Assembly: GCA_951640165.1 (NCBI GenBank)
Contig: OX621241.1
Coordinates: 16,187,001-16,251,000, forward strand
Length of the DNA: 64,000 bases
Source of the DNA: Pseudoips prasinana
Taxonomy: Eukaryota; Arthropoda; Insecta; Lepidoptera; Nolidae
Direction of reading: 5' to 3'
A model generated the notes under the pieces. It was given only the letters and a program-made list of their open reading frames with translations, searched no databases and was not told the origin of the DNA. Both the position numbers and the translations under genes were made by a program. Shown one piece after another: positions 38,401-43,986 of this stretch. Numbering within the stretch: position 1 is the stretch's first letter; every line of letters starts with the position of its first letter.

Positions 38401-39210
38401 TATGGAACCTAAATAATTAAACATATAGTATGTATAATAAATATTAGTGAAAAACTTTAATTGGATTCCTGTTTGTATTCTAAATACTATAATATGCAAA
38501 ACAGTTGGATTCCCGAAAATTAATAAAATTAAAGATTTATCCTTTTAGCCAAAATTTATATGATCGCACAGTTGTGGGGAATGCTAGTAAAATAAGGGCT
38601 AGTAATTATTTTAATCGATTTACACAAGCTTACCAAACAATTACATAGAATATTAATTCTGATTCAGTTGTTTATCAATAAATTCGCGAGAATTATTATT
38701 CAATAGCGTACTTAGTATCAGGAACAATGTTCATGACTATATACTTGTATAGAGGTGTTTAATAATTATTATATACTTTAATTTTGAGCTCACATGAAAT
38801 GGATATCGCTTGTAGATTCGCTTTAAAGACATTATAAATAGTTCGCCAACAATTGACTACGTGATAAAAGTTATGCTAAAATTTTGCGGGACACCTAGGT
38901 CGTACAGTCAGCTTTTAGGTTTTCAACACCGTTAATACATAGTTTGTGAGTTATATCATCAGACATTTCTAAAAATATACTTGATTTGGCAAATAATTGA
39001 TTAAAAACTTAGAGTACGGCTTACTATTATGTTATAAAAACAATAAACAAAAGTAAAAAATAACTAACCTTAGATGCGAAGTATTGTCCAACCATGATAC
39101 AGTAACAATGAAATGTGTTCGCATAAAAATCCAATTATCCAATTTCTTGTGATCACAATCACAGCGCACATAAAGTGGTATACAAATCTAAAAGTTCCAC
39201 CGCACTAGTA
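8347..39210 (-). CDS. tlk: Tousled-like serine/threonine kinase, 5' part of gene (N-terminus only)
   Basis: Three minus-strand exons join: 5'UTR exon ending at 39069, exon 33355-33299 with the start ATG at 33323, and exon 8432-8347. Coding starts MTEKVLYP; one base (A) is carried over the 24.9 kb intron to complete AGT (S). The frame continues AGVKMEHFQAALDP, then RKQELLEARFLGAK. The motif LDPRKQELLEARF is the hallmark near the N-terminus of animal TLK1/TLK2 (LDPRRQELLEARFTG). TLKs are nuclear kinases that act with Asf1 in chromatin assembly and replication. The coiled-coil and kinase domains are not in the window and should lie left of position 1. Recognition rests on one 86-nt exon, but the motif, both splice sites and the phase agree. 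The 5'UTR exon is less certain. Confidence 0.7.
8450..8998. other. tlk intron, nothing recognised
   Basis: AT-rich sequence with no coding or repeat signature that I can name. Confidence 0.4.
8999..9243 (-). repeat. tRNA-derived SINE
   Basis: On the minus strand the tRNA-like head (9243 to about 9165) has an A-box-like TGGTCTAGCGCTAG and a B box GTTCGATCCC. It is followed by a body with 'gtctggttgctatagcacaggc' and ends in a (TTA)n tail at 9000-9010. The body is shared with the copies at 11525 and 37555. Pol III promoter boxes are seen; the family assignment is inference. Confidence 0.7.
9250..10660. other. tlk intron, no gene recognised; purine-rich stretch
   Basis: Unremarkable sequence apart from a G/A-rich stretch at 10085-10160 followed by a C-rich one at 10217-10310. 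Open frames here have no recognisable motifs. Confidence 0.35.
10665..10707. repeat. Perfect palindrome, 21-bp arms, 1-nt centre
   Basis: TTTGTTAAATGGATGTTATA(T), then A, then the exact reverse complement. It is 43 bp in all, with no mismatch and practically no loop. Confidence 0.9.
10821..10937. mobile_element. Fold-back / MITE-like element, arms about 52 bp
   Basis: The left arm starts GATCCGATTTCATCG and contains AATTAAACGCGATCAAT. The right arm is its near-complete reverse complement (ATTGATCGCGTTTAATT... to GAAATCGGTTC), with an 11-nt spacer around 10874-10884. There are about eight mismatches. No target duplication was identified. Confidence 0.7.
11024..11284 (-). pseudogene. Tc1/mariner transposase fragment
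   Basis: The translation ends with FIGDNFRLLHDNARYHTAKF and then VTKYLNEVGI. It matches the region around the second catalytic Asp (HDNARPHTA) of Tc1-like transposases, preceded by ISCEA as in the VWGGIS block. The first Asp, the final Glu and the DNA-binding domain are missing and the beginning is scrambled. This is a dead fragment. The fold-back 80 bp away could be related, but I see no shared terminus. Confidence 0.75.
11525..11700 (-). repeat. Degenerate tRNA-derived SINE
   Basis: Same body as the 9 kb SINE ('agccagtactatggcaaccagacaactgataag...') in the same orientation, with a decayed tRNA head near 11680-11700. It abuts the next SINE directly. Confidence 0.6.
11701..11910 (-). repeat. 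tRNA-derived SINE, well-preserved head
   Basis: On the minus strand the head reads ...GGCGTGGTTGGTAAATGCTAGC... and GTGGGTTCGATTCCCACC, a textbook Pol III B box flanked by a T-stem. Then comes GGACAGATATTTGTGTGCATG and a body shared with the 41 kb copy (plus-strand 'aaactaagcagagcttgtactatgg'). It could be mistaken for a tRNA gene, but there is no proper acceptor stem or anticodon arm. Confidence 0.75.
12205..12400 (-). mobile_element. CTAG-headed dispersed repeat, Helitron-like
   Basis: Starts with CTAGCTGTGCACGCGG (plus strand) and ends near 'actttcgcgtttatatcgtagg'. The head is shared with the units at 37924 and 54718 and, on the reverse strand, at 41170. The reverse complement would end in CCGCG..CACAGCTAG, i.e. 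a GC hairpin followed by CTAG, as in non-autonomous Helitrons. The class is inference. Confidence 0.5.
12400..13950. other. tlk intron, no gene recognised
   Basis: AT-rich throughout, with no repeat or exon that I can support. Confidence 0.4.
13971..14064 (+). CDS. Possible plus-strand exon of unknown gene
   Basis: A good acceptor (TGTGTGTGTATTTTGCAG) and a donor (CTCAG|GTCAGA) bracket 94 nt that are GC-richer than the intron. They are open in one frame: ASVSQISDQDHARMDFVAAP, then SNPAMYEDPIS. The internal ATG has a good context (CACGGATGG). I do not recognise the protein and found no phase-compatible partner exon. It may be an exon of a nested gene or chance. Confidence 0.3.
14260..14720. 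other. tlk intron, nothing recognised
   Basis: AT-rich. No gene or named repeat seen. Confidence 0.4.
14725..14800 (+). repeat. SINE 3' fragment
   Basis: 'gtatcagttatctggtttccacagta...gtttgggatcagatgactgtgtgtg' matches the 3' part of the SINE at 41200-41265 with few changes. The tRNA head is absent. Confidence 0.6.
14810..16800. other. tlk intron; small hairpin at 16107-16137
   Basis: A 12-bp perfect inverted repeat (GACTGAAATTAG / CTAATTTCAGTC, 7-nt loop) lies at 16107-16137. The 80-codon open frame at 15430-15672 shows no known motif. At 15240-15320 a stretch ('ctcaactactgaaccgatcggtttgaaattt') resembles the interior of dispersed insect repeats. Confidence 0.35.
16850..17550. promoter_or_regulatory. 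Large GC/CpG-rich island
   Basis: About 700 bp stand out from AT-rich intron by many CG dinucleotides (e.g. 16953-16990, 17230-17340, 17460-17500). Open frames exist on both strands in several phases, as expected of GC-rich DNA without stops, and none shows a motif. It is most likely an alternative tlk promoter / non-coding first exon or an enhancer. Confidence 0.35.
17600..18830. other. tlk intron, no gene accepted
   Basis: AT-rich. An exon-like stretch at 18226-18285 (acceptor ...GTATTGCAG, donor CAG|GTGAGC; RVVECVRKLFLHYHNPMGRQ in one frame) has no recognisable product and no compatible partner. Confidence 0.3.
18855..18975. promoter_or_regulatory. Short GC-rich island with CACGTG
   Basis: CG-dense 120 bp, including GTCACGTGACGCGCC (palindromic E-box core CACGTG). 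Isolated within AT-rich DNA. Possible regulatory element; function not shown. Confidence 0.3.
19000..23540. other. tlk intron, no gene or named repeat recognised
   Basis: About 4.5 kb of mixed AT-rich sequence. C-rich patches (20030-20100, 22700-22730) do not look coding. Short open frames lack motifs. This is the longest stretch in the window in which I can name nothing. Confidence 0.4.
23542..23682. mobile_element. MITE copy 1, about 141 bp, long TIRs
   Basis: Termini GTACAGGCGCCAGCACGTC and its complement GA.GTGCTGGCGTCTGTAC, with pairing extending inward through AAGCTACCCCAATCT.TC. The interior has 'ccccaattgaaagtgaacctta'. The same element occurs at 26346 and 26546. No coding capacity. 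Confidence 0.85.
23690..24440. other. tlk intron, no gene recognised
   Basis: AT-rich, including an (AAT)n-like run at 23940-23960. Confidence 0.4.
24445..24587 (-). repeat. tRNA-derived SINE of a second type
   Basis: The minus-strand head GTGGTGTAGTGGTTAAGGTGG and the B-box segment GGTTCGACTCCCACAC lie in tRNA-like spacing. The body differs from the other SINEs ('ggtcatacaaataggtatcc'). A resemblance to a tRNA body is visible but no full cloverleaf. Confidence 0.6.
24940..25530 (+). pseudogene. 3' remnant of a Jockey-type LINE
   Basis: Scattered frames give the region downstream of the RT domain: LSLDNNLLIYRAILRPVWMYGI..., then IIQRIQNKILRSIGHVPWYI, then TNTEVHQHLSVKTVKE. This is the typical order (...RxILRPVWxYGxxLWG...IQRxQxKxLRxI..APWYVxN...H.DL.I) of Jockey elements. 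Frameshifts and stops break it. An A/T-rich tail follows at 25515-25540. It is ancient and 5'-truncated. Confidence 0.75.
25735..25885 (-). repeat. tRNA-derived SINE head
   Basis: The minus strand reads ...GGTCATGGGTTCGATTCCCGC, a perfect B box with T-stem. The body toward 25735 is degenerate. Confidence 0.5.
26346..26476. mobile_element. MITE copy 2, right end truncated
   Basis: Begins GTACAGACGCCAGCACATC and stops at ...GATGTGCTG, lacking the last GCGTCTGTAC. The truncation coincides with the duplication joint. Confidence 0.8.
26546..26675. mobile_element. MITE copy 3
   Basis: Both ends are present (GCACAGACGCCAGC ... GCTGGCATCTGTAC). It has an internal deletion of about 15 bp relative to copies 1 and 2: 'aaatttccccaa' is missing after CAATCTGTC. 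Confidence 0.8.
26690..27850. other. tlk intron, no gene recognised
   Basis: AT-rich, apart from a less AT-rich patch at 27235-27345 that includes TGACGTCA (CRE-like, about 27316) and CACGTGA (about 27327). These could be regulatory sites; nothing shows that they are used. Confidence 0.3.
27856..27903. repeat. Perfect palindrome, 20-bp arms, 8-nt loop
   Basis: GCAATAAAGTAAATTATAAA, loop ATTTGAAG, then the exact reverse complement. It is 48 bp with no mismatch. Confidence 0.9.
28225..28435 (+). repeat. RTE-tailed dispersed repeat, copy 1
   Basis: 'caccccatctcatcgcgggg...aatatctaccagaggacgggtagcagc...ccatcatactgcg...' ends in (ATG)n at 28421-28433. It shares most of its length with 60090-60290. 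The tail type matches RTE elements. Probably an RTE-mobilised non-autonomous element or a diverged RTE 3' end. Confidence 0.6.
28440..29390. other. tlk intron, no gene recognised
   Basis: AT-rich sequence without recognisable features. Confidence 0.4.
29394..31851 (+). mobile_element. 5'-truncated RTE-clade LINE with 11-bp target-site duplication
   Basis: The direct repeat ACCAAGGAATT occurs at 29394-29404 and 31841-31851. The element between (29405-31840) starts inside the endonuclease domain and ends in a (GATGAT)n-type tail. The exact TSD and the preserved RT frame suggest a fairly recent insertion into the tlk intron, in the orientation opposite to tlk. The gag-like ORF and most of the endonuclease are missing, so it cannot move on its own. 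Confidence 0.85.
29429..31820 (+). pseudogene. RTE endonuclease/reverse-transcriptase ORF, broken
   Basis: 29429-29635 encodes the endonuclease end (GQFGTGDRYPRGQMLADF..., NEIDFILS) and then hits TAA. A frameshift near 29630 leads into 29647-31257 (536 codons) with RT motifs NNKAPGDDG, FFKKGD, NYRPITLLS, FVDYEKAFDS, GVRQGDVISP and FADDIVVMAE. An amber TAG at 31255 replaces a likely CAG. The same frame continues to about 31821 through the C-terminal domain (WAAFGKLRNIFSS, QWAGHIARR, GRPPTRWTDDL). So there are two visible lesions. The C-terminal signature is that of the RTE-type endonuclease-reverse transcriptases common in moths and butterflies. Confidence 0.8.
31855..33290. other. tlk intron, no gene recognised
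   Basis: AT-rich. A short inverted motif (GTAGGTTTC ... GAAACCTTAC) lies at about 32597-32637. Nothing else stands out. Confidence 0.35.
33299..33355 (-). CDS. tlk: tlk start exon (MTEKVLYP)
   Basis: 57 nt. Acceptor TTTTTTGTTTGCAG precedes 33355 and donor CCAA|GTGAGT follows 33299. The ATG at 33323 has context GCAGGCATGA. Its outgoing phase matches the exon at 8432 exactly. Another frame through this exon is also open (FEAALYRSAG...), so the start could lie further upstream in an isoform I have not found. Confidence 0.55.
33360..34715. other. Upstream tlk intron, no gene recognised
   Basis: No repeat or exon that I can support. The minus-strand open frames at 33806-34030 and 34193-34435 have no motifs. 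Confidence 0.35.
34721..34824. mobile_element. Fold-back (MITE-like) element, about 104 bp
   Basis: The left arm CTAACTTTTATTGTTATTTT...CGACGTTTCGA (34721-34759) pairs with GTCGAAACGTCGGG...AAATAACAATAAAGGTTAG (34791-34824). The middle is 'ttagcccgtgaccacgatcaatgcaacttg'. There are a few indels, including an extra ACG in the left arm. Confidence 0.75.
34830..35580. other. Intron, no gene recognised
   Basis: AT-rich with no named feature. Confidence 0.4.
35590..35870 (+). repeat. Old dispersed repeat, copy A
   Basis: 'aaccctggtgtcagagttgttcaag..cacctag..ggcctctgacatggcttaa...cagaaattaaaccac...gaccggtgagaacatcgacct' is shared in order, with about 25-30% divergence by eye, with 36680-36945. 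Class unknown. Confidence 0.6.
35880..36670. other. AT-rich spacer between repeat copies
   Basis: Very AT-rich sequence with no exon or named repeat. Confidence 0.4.
36680..36945 (+). repeat. Old dispersed repeat, copy B
   Basis: Direct-orientation partner of copy A, 1.1 kb downstream: 'ttaccctgatgtcagagtgttcaag...cctctcagatggcttaa...cggaaattaaaccaat...gaaccggtgagaacacaactggct'. Contains no ORF. Confidence 0.6.
36950..37550. other. Intron, no gene recognised
   Basis: AT-rich. Nothing named. Confidence 0.4.
37555..37726 (-). repeat. tRNA-derived SINE, degenerate
   Basis: Same family and orientation as the 9 kb and 11.5 kb copies ('gcagggcctgtgctatggcaaccacacaacagataat...agatttgtcctgg'). The tRNA head (GGCCTGTTGGTCCATTGGTCAG on the minus strand) is decayed at the B box (GGACCTGATCCC). 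Confidence 0.65.
37924..38090 (-). mobile_element. CTAG-headed Helitron-like repeat, internally deleted
   Basis: Head CTAGTTGTGCTCCGCGGTTCTACC, then a jump to 'aaaatctatatttttggttt...cccaagtatccttttaaaaaatattcaatatacagttttgac...attttattatatgtatagatt'. The tail matches the 54718-55033 copy closely. The first 200 bp of the interior are missing. Confidence 0.55.
38095..39060. other. Intron next to the proposed tlk 5' exon
   Basis: AT-rich, no gene recognised. The donor of the proposed 5'UTR exon is at its right end. Confidence 0.4.
39069..39210 (-). promoter_or_regulatory. tlk: Probable 5'UTR exon of tlk with an upstream ORF
   Basis: Donor AAG|GTTAGT is at 39068 on the minus strand. An ATG at 39095 opens a short frame (MVGQYFASK). 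If spliced to the 33.3 kb exon, this frame ends at a TGA whose first two bases are the last two of the tlk start codon (ATGA at 33323-33320). The 5' limit is unknown. The reverse motif AAAATGGCGACG near 39213 is typical of insect promoter/5'UTR areas. Confidence 0.4.
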
Positions 39211-39224
39211 CGAAAATGGCGACG

Positions 39225-40885
39225 TAAAAACTCAAATAAACGAAATTAACAAACTTAATAATATGTAAAAGTTCATAGTAACACAACAAATATAAATAAC
39301 ACGCTTCATTCACAAACTTCTAATAATTCATGAAAACACTGAAAAACGCATTAAAACTACAAAATGTACACAAAATAAATTACTACTTTGTGGTTATAAA
39401 TAAACATTTCATCTCAATTCAAAGAGAATGTAAAATATGGCTTATTTTTGTATTGTACCTATTTTTTTTTAATTGGCGACCATAGTGTCATGACTTTTGA
39501 TCTAAGTTAAATCTTGGGCAAAGGAAATAATATTATACGGCTTAAATTATCGATAGATTCTCCCCTCTAGTTAAGAAATATGTAGGACCCAATACATATT
39601 AAATCACATGAATGTCATTAAATATTACTAGAATATAAGATAACGTATTGATTATATAATAAACGTACGCTAAAAAACTCTTTGGCTATGCCCTTGAATT
39701 TATTATATATTTTTCCACAAAATTATTCTCTTAAATTTATTAGTTAAGTAACTACTGTTTCTAAAAGAAATGTCATGGATATTAAATAAGGTAATAAAAT
39801 CTCAAACGTACAAATACTGATTACCATAAGTTCAGATATAAACAGAAAGATTGATGAATGCTTTATCTCTCGCCAGCAAGGTTTTTTCGATCGAGTCAAT
39901 AACTTGACGGACATAAACTAAACACAACAACTTGGCTTATACGTTGACTTTAGAATATTATCACTTTCTACAATTATGGCTTATCCAGAATTGCAGTAAT
40001 AATAATATGCAGGCTAATGCACGCTCTGGAACGATATTATTAGGGTAGGTGAAGTAAATAGATTAAAAGATTAATGCAAAATCAAACTTTTTAATTCTAC
40101 CCAAGCCACCAGCTGTATATTAAGGGGTAAAAGGAGCGATACACATAATGTAAATACTAGATATAAGAATAATCTCATATTGAATACTGCCCGTCTCCAT
40201 AAAATAAGTAACTCTTTTATGGGGCAATGTATAAGAATATAACAAACTTCCCAATGATATTAGAGAATTGTCTACGAATAAGTTTAAAAGAATTATTAAA
40301 TCCAAATTGTGTAGCATGGGCATATTACAAAATATCAGATTATTTAAGTGATAAAAGTGCTTGGGATTGAGTTGTTCCGAGTCAACACACATGATTGAAA
40401 TTAATCTTAAGTATATTTTATTTTAAAAAAGGATTCCTACTGAGTTTTCTGGCAGTGTTTCTCAGTAGCTGCATGTCACGCACTGCACGGTAGGGTAATT
40501 TTTTTTTGACTTTGAACAGTCTTCAGAAATTTAAAAATGTACAAGATATATAAATTAAACTTATCCAAGTATCACAATACTATCGACTGAAAGTCTAGTC
40601 AACGTTATTAGAATCCGTTCACGACTACGAGAGAGGTTTATAATGTAATGGCAAATAATCATAATTTCATACGATTGGATAGCTATGTCAACAAGATAGA
40701 TATTGTGAGGTGGTGGTCGATGCGGCAACCGCTACAGTATAAAAAGGTATAATATAAAACAACAAACATATGTTCTGATTAAAACTTTTATTTATTTCTA
40801 TTATTTACTGTATGTATACGTAATCAACACTTATGTCATTATACTAATGACGGACCTATGGCGTGGTTAAAGTCCATAGTAACAC
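39225..40885. other. Intergenic, no gene recognised
   Basis: Would contain upstream tlk promoter sequence if the 39.1 kb exon is real. The minus-strand 90-codon frame at 40120-40392 has no known motif. No TATA or initiator could be assigned with confidence. Confidence 0.35.
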
Positions 40886-40889
40886 AATA

Positions 40890-41268
40890 AATGCTAGCTT
40901 TGCACGCCGAAGGTTGTGGGTTCTATTCCCCACCAGGACAGATATTTGTGTACATGAACATGTCTGTTTGTCCTGAGTCTGGGTTTGATCACACTAATAT
41001 TATAAAGGAGAAAGTTTGTGAGTGTGTGACTGTTTGTTACTTCTTCACGTCTAAACGGCTGAAGCGATTTTGATAAGATTTGGTATGGAGTTAGCTGACA
41101 CCCTGGATTAACACATAGGCTATAATCTATAACGTAAAACGTGGCTGAAACCGCGGGGCACAGCTATAAATGTATATATTTACTAAATAAAAGTAGTATT
41201 ATATCAGTTATCTGGTTTCCATAGTACAAGCTCTGCTTAGTTTGGGATCAGATGACCGTGTGTGAATT
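40890..41268 (+). repeat. tRNA-derived SINE split by another repeat
   Basis: The head is at 40890-40985 (GCTAGCTTTGCACGCCGAAGG, TGTGGGTTCTATTCCCCACC, then GGACAGATATTTGTGTACATG). The 3' part is at 41195-41268 ('atcagttatctggtttccatag...gtttgggatcagatgaccgtgtgtg'). Both parts match the 11.7 kb SINE. The 185 bp between are a foreign unit. Confidence 0.7.
40988..41172 (+). mobile_element. Helitron-like unit nested in the SINE
   Basis: Begins TCACACTAATATTATAAAGG and ends ...GAAACCGCGGGGCACAGCTA. The 3' end is the reverse complement of the CTAGCTGTGCCCCGCGG head seen at 54718. A 5' TC and a GC-rich hairpin just before a degenerate CTAG fit a non-autonomous Helitron. The class is inferred. Confidence 0.55.
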
Positions 41269-41269
41269 A

Positions 41270-41860
41270 TACAATACTAAAAAGGGTTACAGGCCATTTG
41301 GTCACGTAGTGGTCTTTAGAGGTTATATCATAATAAAGACAATCTTCCCTCTAAGCCATTTTTCTACTTGTATGGGAAGTTATAAAAGGCAAATTCCAAT
41401 AATAATTTTTTTAATGCCAGAGTTTTTACACTTGTGTGAATTTGTCTCCGACTTAAAAAGGGGTTTTTTTTTCGTGTGCATTTTACTTGTATTATTTTAC
41501 TTGTTTGTTTTTGAGTCTGTGAGAATATAGGGAATTATTAAATGTAATTGAACGTGTGCATTACACTTAAATAATATTAAACATTGCGTTTTCTAGAGGT
41601 GTCGTCAGTTAACATTTTCCCAACTTATTGGGAGAATTTTACTAAGTAATGGAGTATTTGTAAATTAATATTATTTTAAAGTACATATACATAGTAATAA
41701 ATATTTTTTTGGCAAATTTTACATTGACCGTAGCAATACTCAGTGATAAAATGAGGGATTTATTGATAGAAACGCATATATGCACGGTGTAATGGACATC
41801 GTAATAATGATTGACACCACAGGTTCAGTTTATTAAAATGATTTTAGCAGAAACCCTATT
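41270..41860. other. Intergenic, no gene recognised
   Basis: AT-rich. The open frame at 41252-41530 is low-complexity hydrophobic and not accepted. Confidence 0.35.
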
Positions 41861-41864
41861 GTAT

Positions 41865-41990
41865 TATGTTATATAATAATATGTTTATCAACCGGAATCA
41901 TCTGAGTCGTAAGATATTTACAACCACAATGCATCCTCCAAAGTGGTTGTAAATATCTTTGAGTTTTAACAAATCCTGGAATGTGATACT
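41865..41990 (+). repeat. Fold-back repeat pair, copy 1
   Basis: 'ataataatatgtttatcaaccggaatcatctg' then AAGATATTTACAACCAC (41911-41927) and its perfect complement (41943-41959), then 'taacaaatcctggaatg'. The whole block recurs at 42680. Confidence 0.75.
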
Positions 41991-42099
41991 ACCAGATACT
42001 ACTAAGGGATAAAATTAAATGCAAAGAACGGAAAGATATGACACAACTATCAATAAAACGAGTATATTATGGTAGCTGTGTTGAAACGCTATTGTATTA

Positions 42100-42310
42100 T
42101 GAAATAATGAAATTTATTCAGCACTTGGGTTTTAACATACACTTGTACTTGTCAAGTTCACAATGCAGTATATAAACATAGTCGAATACAGTATAAGAAT
42201 TACAAAAAATTAATTAGTCCGTCCGTGCGGTCTGTTTTATCAGATATAATTATTTTCTTAAATCCTAAAATAAATAACAAGTTACTAATCTATTATTTTG
42301 AAATTTAGTT
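42100..42310 (-). repeat. LINE-like 3' end, copy 1
   Basis: 'aaataatgaaatttattcagcacttggg.tttaacatacacttgtacttgtcaag...cagtataa.aattac' is nearly identical to 53735-53905. On the minus strand it ends ...GTGCTGAATAAATTTCATTATTTC: a polyadenylation-like AATAAA and a short ATTTC-type tail, as at LINE 3' ends. The parent element is not identified. Confidence 0.6.
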
Positions 42311-42329
42311 GTACAATATTAAAATTAAA

Positions 42330-42640
42330 GAATTGAAGGCAATGAGCATTTGGCTAGCGCAGAAGGCTCTTAACCAGTAGCTTAAATTAAACGACTAATA
42401 CCCGAGGCCACCCTTTTGGGGTTCGGGCCACAGCTCAGGGGGCCGCTGAAGCAAAAGGACAGAATTCTAAGAGAGGGTGTGATCAGTTGCACGGGAACCG
42501 ATGACGCATTAAGGGGCCAAAGCGATCCTCGCCACTAAGGAGCCTACCCTAGCTAACCTGCGGCTTTCTCTAGCTACATAGGTAGACGACCCGGAGAAGA
42601 CAGCCACAAAGAAACTCCGGGCTTACTTTTTTCGTCTTCT
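42330..42640. repeat. GC-rich unclassified insert between the paired fold-backs
   Basis: Sharply GC-rich against its flanks: 'acccgaggccacccttttggggttcgggcc...gacgacccggagaagacagcc...aaactccgggcttactttttt'. CCCGGAG...CTCCGGG forms a stem followed by a T run. It is not coding in any frame I can follow. Probably part of a transposon of unknown class. Confidence 0.4.
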
Positions 42641-42679
42641 TTTGCTTTTTGTTTTCGTTTTTGTTCTTTTTTTATATCA

Positions 42680-42820
42680 TGTATTATATAATATAATAAT
42701 ATGTTTATCAACCGGAATCATCTGTCTCGTCTCGTAAGATATTTACAACCACAATTGATCCTGCTGCAATGTGGTTGTAAATGTCTTTGTGTTTCAATTA
42801 ATCCTGGAATGCCGTTGTTT
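42680..42820 (+). repeat. Fold-back repeat pair, copy 2
   Basis: Same order as copy 1. The arms are at 42735-42751 and 42771-42787, with one mismatch. It lies about 820 bp downstream in direct orientation. Confidence 0.75.
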
Positions 42821-42989
42821 CGAACTGTTTTAACGGCCTGATATATCGCAGCATTAAAATAAACGTCATTATAGCAAAATCATACTTTTATTTAGAGAAA
42901 CATTTATGACATGACAAATAAAAAACAGAACATAACATAATTTCTTTCTTAAAATAAACATCGTATAAAGTATTAATAAAAACCCCTTT

Positions 42990-43510
42990 TTGGCAAACTT
43001 TATAGAAGTATATAATTTTAAAAATAAGCCTCATTCTAGGCTTAGGGCATGGAGCAGGTATAGTCAAAATATCAGCACATTGGTATTCTGTGGGAACAAA
43101 TTTCACTTCAAGTTCTTAATCAGTAACCAAATCTGTGATATAAAAATGTCTTATTATTCTGGGTATAATTCTGGGTTTTGCGATAGCTTTATTTATATTG
43201 CTACAGCAACTTCAAAAAACGTTCTGTTTTCTCATTCACTGTACTGTTTTGTTCAGATGACAATGCCCTATATCATTGTGCAAAGATGTTGTATCCCATC
43301 CGAATTTAAAATTTCCTCAACATTGTTATTTACTAATTCACCTCCGATGTTACTGAGAATTGTTTTTATTACGTGATCAGTAGACTTTGTTTCCGTAATC
43401 ATCTGCATGAGTCTAAATTTATCCTTGACCTGAGACTTAGGCATTATAAAGTAAACGTAGGTAACGATATCTGCTTTAATCATGTGCCCGGTGAGCGTTA
43501 AAACCATCTG
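42990..43510 (-). pseudogene. Old Copia-type pol remnant (integrase joined to C-terminus)
   Basis: On the minus strand, 43470-43270 encodes an integrase core remnant (VYFIMPKSQVKDKFR..., LSNIGGELVNNNVEEI, cf. the Copia SDNGGEFV block). 43160-43020 encodes the extreme C-terminus (VKFVPTEYQCADILTIPAP, cf. VPTxxQxADxLTKPLP). The RT and most of RNase H between them are missing, and stops are present. It is much older than the neighbouring Copia copy. Confidence 0.65.
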
Positions 43511-43554
43511 CAACGATAAGCTCGCGTGGGGCCACCTAAACCCCGCAGCGCCGG

Positions 43555-43625
43555 TGCCGTGACAGAAACAATGCCTGCTTTCTTGCTGCGTGCCTGCCTG
43601 CGTGCTGCATGCCTGCTTGCTGTTG
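43555..43625. repeat. GCCTGC/TTGCTG minisatellite-like patch, left
   Basis: Irregular repeats of TGCCTGC, TTGCTG and CTGCATGC. A similar patch lies right of the Copia block at 46091-46150. Confidence 0.5.
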
Positions 43626-43708
43626 AGATTAATTTTCAGGGCGTGAATTATAAATAAAAAGAATAAAACGTTTTTTCTTACACAACCGACATTTGTCTTG
43701 TAGTCACC

Positions 43709-43986
43709 TTTTTTTTTTATTGACAATACAAAAACTATAGAGGTTTATAACATTTTTATATGGAATATATGACCTTCTTTAACATCCTCTCTTTTTGTAG
43801 AGTCTATAAAAATTAAAAACGATATACACTGTAAGCCTATCCGGCCCAATATCGTTTGGATTATCGGTCTGCCAAGAGGCTTCGTGAGCAAATCTGCACT
43901 TTGTAGGTTTGTTCCTACGTGCATGACTTTCAGCTTCCCATCTGCGACAAGTTCTCTCACATAAAAATGTCTTACTGCAATATGCT
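43709..43986 (-). mobile_element. Inverted copy of the Copia 3' end (left arm)
   Basis: The reverse strand carries the last roughly 55 pol codons (...VRHFYVRELVADGKLKVMHV), stop, polypurine tract (43785-43796) and the LTR start TGTTAAAGAAGG (from 43784 leftwards), to ...TTGTCAAT at 43719. It then runs into A10 (T10 at 43709-43718 on plus). It matches 45809-46075 with about two differences per 150 bp in the coding part. The joint with the right element is at 43986/43987. Confidence 0.8.

Noticed and set aside
43268..43726. 152-codon minus-strand gene
   Set aside because: The first half is not coding-like. The second half is a Copia integrase remnant, so it was annotated as part of a pseudogene.
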